This document shows, one piece after another, positions 6,869-8,474 of a stretch of DNA of 8,474 bases. Location: positions 1 through 8,474 of the forward strand of contig JAISMZ010000076.1 in the NCBI GenBank assembly GCA_031276475.1, in the 5' to 3' direction. The notes under the pieces were generated by a model that saw only the letters and a program-made list of their open reading frames with translations, was not told the origin of the DNA and searched no databases. The DNA comes from Coriobacteriales bacterium. GTDB taxonomy: Bacteria; Actinomycetota; Coriobacteriia; Coriobacteriales; UBA8131. The position numbers were made by a program, and so were the translations under genes. The stretch's first letter is position 1, and each line of letters begins with the position of its first letter.

Positions 6869-6946
6869 ATGATTTCCTGCGGCCGTTTTGCCCTGAGTCC
6901 GCTCGCGCAGACGCTGCCATCAGATCTGCTGAGGACACCTCGATGA
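6869..6946 (+). CDS. Possible 25-codon small ORF coupling dus to hemW
   Basis: The ATG at 6869 follows the dus stop (6864-6866) by two bases and has a strong Shine-Dalgarno, GGAGGG (6856-6861), seven bases before it. The ORF runs 25 codons (begins MISCGRFALS, ends LLRTPR) to TGA 6944-6946. That stop overlaps the hemW ATG (6943-6945) as ATGA, the classic arrangement for translational coupling. No known domain, signal peptide or attenuator-like run of one amino acid is evident. It may be a real small protein, a leader that delivers ribosomes to hemW, or chance. Signals at both ends make it more than a random ORF, but coding is unproven. Confidence 0.4.
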   Translation: MISCGRFALSPLAQTLPSDLLRTPR

Positions 6947-8049
6947 GCGAGGACTACCGCGCGCTTTACCTGCACATCCCCTTCTGTGCCAGCCGCTGTG
7001 GCTACTGCGACTTTGTCACCGAGGCGCTGGAGGCAGACGATGAGCGGATCAGCAGCTACACGGAGGAGCTGATCAGGGTGCTCAGGCGCTCTTCGCGCTC
7101 AGGCGAGCTTGGCAGCGTGAAGACTGTCTACGTTGGTGGCGGCACGCCCACTCACATCGGCTCGCGGCGGCTGATCAGCCTGGTTTACACGGTTGGCCTG
7201 AGTTTGAACCTGCACACAGACAGCGAGTTTACCGTTGAGGCCAACCCGGAGTCGCTAACTGCACCGCTGGCCCGCGACCTCTTCTCGCTGGGAGTCAACC
7301 GTTTCTCCCTCGGCGTGCAGAGCCTGAACGACGACGATCTGCTCGTGCTGGGACGCGGCCATAACAGCGATGCCGCTCGCCGGGCAATTGCTACCGCTGG
7401 CGAACGCTGCAATAACGTCTCCGTCGACCTGATCTGCGGCATTCCCAAACAGACGCTGAGCGGCTGGCAGGCGACCTTGCGCGAGGTTGTGGCCAGCGGT
7501 GTGAAGCACATCAGCGTCTATCCTCTGACGCTTGAGGCAACGACGCCCCTGGCCCGAGACATCGCTGCCGGACGCCTGGTGCTGCCCGACGACGACTCTC
7601 AGGCGGAGTTGCTTCTGGCGACAGCCGATCTGCTGGCTGCGGAGGGCTTTGAGCGTTACGAGGTGGCCTCCTGGGCGCGACCGGGATATGCCTGTGCGCA
7701 CAACATCGCCTACTGGACGGGTCAGTCCTATCTCGGCCTGGGCCGTGGCGCAGCGGGAATGCGTAACACCGCAAGCGGTCGGCAGCGTTACCAGGACGGC
7801 GAGTTGGTCGAGTCTCTCTCGCTGCGCCAGCGCCTGGCCGAAGACCTGATGCTGGCGATGCGTCTGGCCCGCGGCATCGCCGTCTCGGAGGTTCAGGCAG
7901 CGGAAGAGTCGCTGGCGGGAATAGCGGCGGTCTTCTCCACATTGCTGGCTGACGGATTGGTGGAGCTGTGCGAGGGTCGCTATTGCCCCACGCAGCGCGG
8001 CTGGCTGCTGGGTAACCAGATCTTTGGGCGCATCTGGGCGCTGGCGTGA
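6943..8049 (+). CDS. hemW: Heme chaperone HemW, radical SAM family
   Basis: HemW (formerly annotated as HemN-like coproporphyrinogen III oxidase) binds heme and an iron-sulfur cluster with SAM and is thought to deliver heme to membrane respiratory proteins. The ATG at 6943 has GAGG (6931-6934) upstream and gives 368 residues, near the usual size. HIPFCASRCGYCDF contains the cluster ligands C15, C19 and C22, matching the CxxxCxxC radical SAM motif. GGGTP (65-69) and VEANPE (98-103) bind SAM. HNIAYW (253-258) and YLGLGRGA (263-270) are HemW signatures. The C-terminal winged-helix region ends QRGWLLGNQIFGRIW. True HemN has a longer N-terminal part and an extra cysteine in its motif, so HemW is preferred. 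Its start overlaps the stop of the small ORF upstream. Confidence 0.92.
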   Translation: MSEDYRALYLHIPFCASRCGYCDFVTEALEADDERISSYTEELIRVLRRSSRSGELGSVKTVYVGGGTPTHIGSRRLISLVYTVGLSLNLHTDSEFTVEANPESLTAPLARDLFSLGVNRFSLGVQSLNDDDLLVLGRGHNSDAARRAIATAGERCNNVSVDLICGIPKQTLSGWQATLREVVASGVKHISVYPLTLEATTPLARDIAAGRLVLPDDDSQAELLLATADLLAAEGFERYEVASWARPGYACAHNIAYWTGQSYLGLGRGAAGMRNTASGRQRYQDGELVESLSLRQRLAEDLMLAMRLARGIAVSEVQAAEESLAGIAAVFSTLLADGLVELCEGRYCPTQRGWLLGNQIFGRIWALA

Positions 8050-8077
8050 CGGTTTTATTACGAATGGCGGCTTATCG

Positions 8078-8105
8078 TTGCTGATGCGGCTTCACTTGAT
8101 ATCAT
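8078..8105 (+). promoter_or_regulatory. Weak candidate promoter before hrcA
   Basis: TTGCTG (8078-8083) and TATCAT (8100-8105) are 16 bases apart. The -10 matches well but the -35 only partly. The -10 overlaps the palindrome TGATATCA (8097-8104), and the direct repeat GCGGCTT occurs at 8067-8073 and 8086-8092. Either could be an operator, but none matches CIRCE. Read-through from hemW is equally possible. Confidence 0.28.
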
Positions 8106-8157
8106 GAGAAGGTTATCTGAGCAGGAAAGCAGGCGAGACGGGAGTAAAGCTACCACG

Positions 8158-8474
8158 ATGTTATCAACGCGACGTCAACAGGTCTTGGAATCGCTGATCG
8201 AGGAGTACGTGCAAAGTGCTCACCCGGTGGGTTCTCGCACGCTGGTCTCGCGCTATCTGCATGACATCTCCTCGGCGACGGTGCGCAACGAGCTGATGTG
8301 GCTGGAGGGGCGCGGATACCTGCTCTCGCCCCATACCTCGGCCGGCCGGATTCCCACGAGCGACGGCTATCGCTCCTTTGTCAACCACCTGCTGCTGCGC
8401 TACGAGCGGCTGCCGGAGGCCTTGCCGGTGCATCCGGGCGGGCGCTCGGGCGGCGTGCGTGCGTTGGAGCGCCC
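8158..8474 (+). CDS. hrcA: Heat-inducible transcription repressor HrcA (3' end outside window)
   Basis: HrcA represses chaperone operons (groESL and often dnaK-dnaJ) by binding CIRCE operators; GroEL keeps it active and heat stress releases repression. Only the first 105 codons are in the window. MLSTRRQQVLESLIEEYV, then PVGSRTL (23-29), SSATVRNELMWLE (38-50, the recognition helix of the winged-helix domain) and PHTSAGRIPTSDGYR (58-72) are diagnostic for the family. The ATG at 8158 gives the usual HrcA N-terminus. GGGAG at 8140-8144 is 13 bases before it, a little far for a Shine-Dalgarno. An in-frame ATG at 8104 would add 18 charged residues and lacks a ribosome binding site. Genes such as grpE, dnaK or dnaJ often follow hrcA but are not visible here. 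Confidence 0.93.
   Translation, partial: MLSTRRQQVLESLIEEYVQSAHPVGSRTLVSRYLHDISSATVRNELMWLEGRGYLLSPHTSAGRIPTSDGYRSFVNHLLLRYERLPEALPVHPGGRSGGVRALER

Noticed and set aside
5703..6938. 411-codon open frame on the minus strand across dus
   Set aside because: It is antisense to dus and the lepA 3' end, both with full family motifs. Long antisense frames are common in GC-rich coding DNA, and the translation shows no recognisable domain.
8104..8157. Earlier in-frame ATG for hrcA at 8104
   Set aside because: It has no ribosome binding site, adds 18 residues not typical of HrcA, and overlaps the candidate -10 box.
8212..8225. GTGCTCA resembling half of CIRCE inside hrcA
   Set aside because: It is a partial match with no opposite half and falls in coding sequence.

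Overview
The window is a GC-rich, gene-dense piece of bacterial chromosome. Every clear gene is on the + strand and nearly all are core housekeeping genes. I see no insertion sequence, phage gene, CRISPR array, tRNA or rRNA. The ribosomal protein S1 is of the four-domain actinobacterial type with a long acidic Ala/Glu/Pro tail. The IMP dehydrogenase belongs to the clade typified by the Tritrichomonas foetus enzyme, and lepA, hemW and hrcA lie close together. This fits a deep-branching, probably anaerobic actinobacterium (Coriobacteriia-like), but that is an inference from protein character and gene order, not from a marker search.

Layout: (1) 1-630 is the 3' part of a gene for a protein with two CDGSH iron-sulfur motifs around a ferredoxin-like middle segment; its start lies outside the window. 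(2) 712-2229 encodes a 505-residue IMP dehydrogenase (guaB type), best started at a GTG with a good ribosome binding site. (3) 2230-2492 is the longest non-coding stretch. It holds an AT-rich element, a good sigma70-type promoter, a hairpin at the predicted mRNA 5' end and a second hairpin that would cover the ribosome binding site of the next gene. (4) 2493-4043 is rpsA (ribosomal protein S1), starting at TTG. (5) 4036-5835 is lepA (EF4). It overlaps the end of rpsA by 8 bases and apparently starts at a rare CTG codon. (6) 5928-6866 is a DusB-like tRNA-dihydrouridine synthase. (7) 6869-6946 is a possible 25-codon small ORF with a strong ribosome binding site, whose stop overlaps the next start as ATGA. 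(8) 6943-8049 is hemW, a radical-SAM heme chaperone. (9) 8158-8474 is the 5' part of hrcA, the heat-shock repressor, cut off by the window end.

From the rpsA promoter onward the genes are close or overlapping and probably form one main transcription unit for translation functions (S1, EF4, tRNA modification) that continues into hemW and then hrcA. hrcA may also have its own weak promoter in the 108-base gap before it. No CIRCE operator is visible there.

No wholly new multi-gene system is apparent. The points most worth a second look are the CTG start of lepA, the unlisted small ORF between dus and hemW, the structured rpsA leader, the protozoan-like IMP dehydrogenase, and the missing CIRCE before hrcA.
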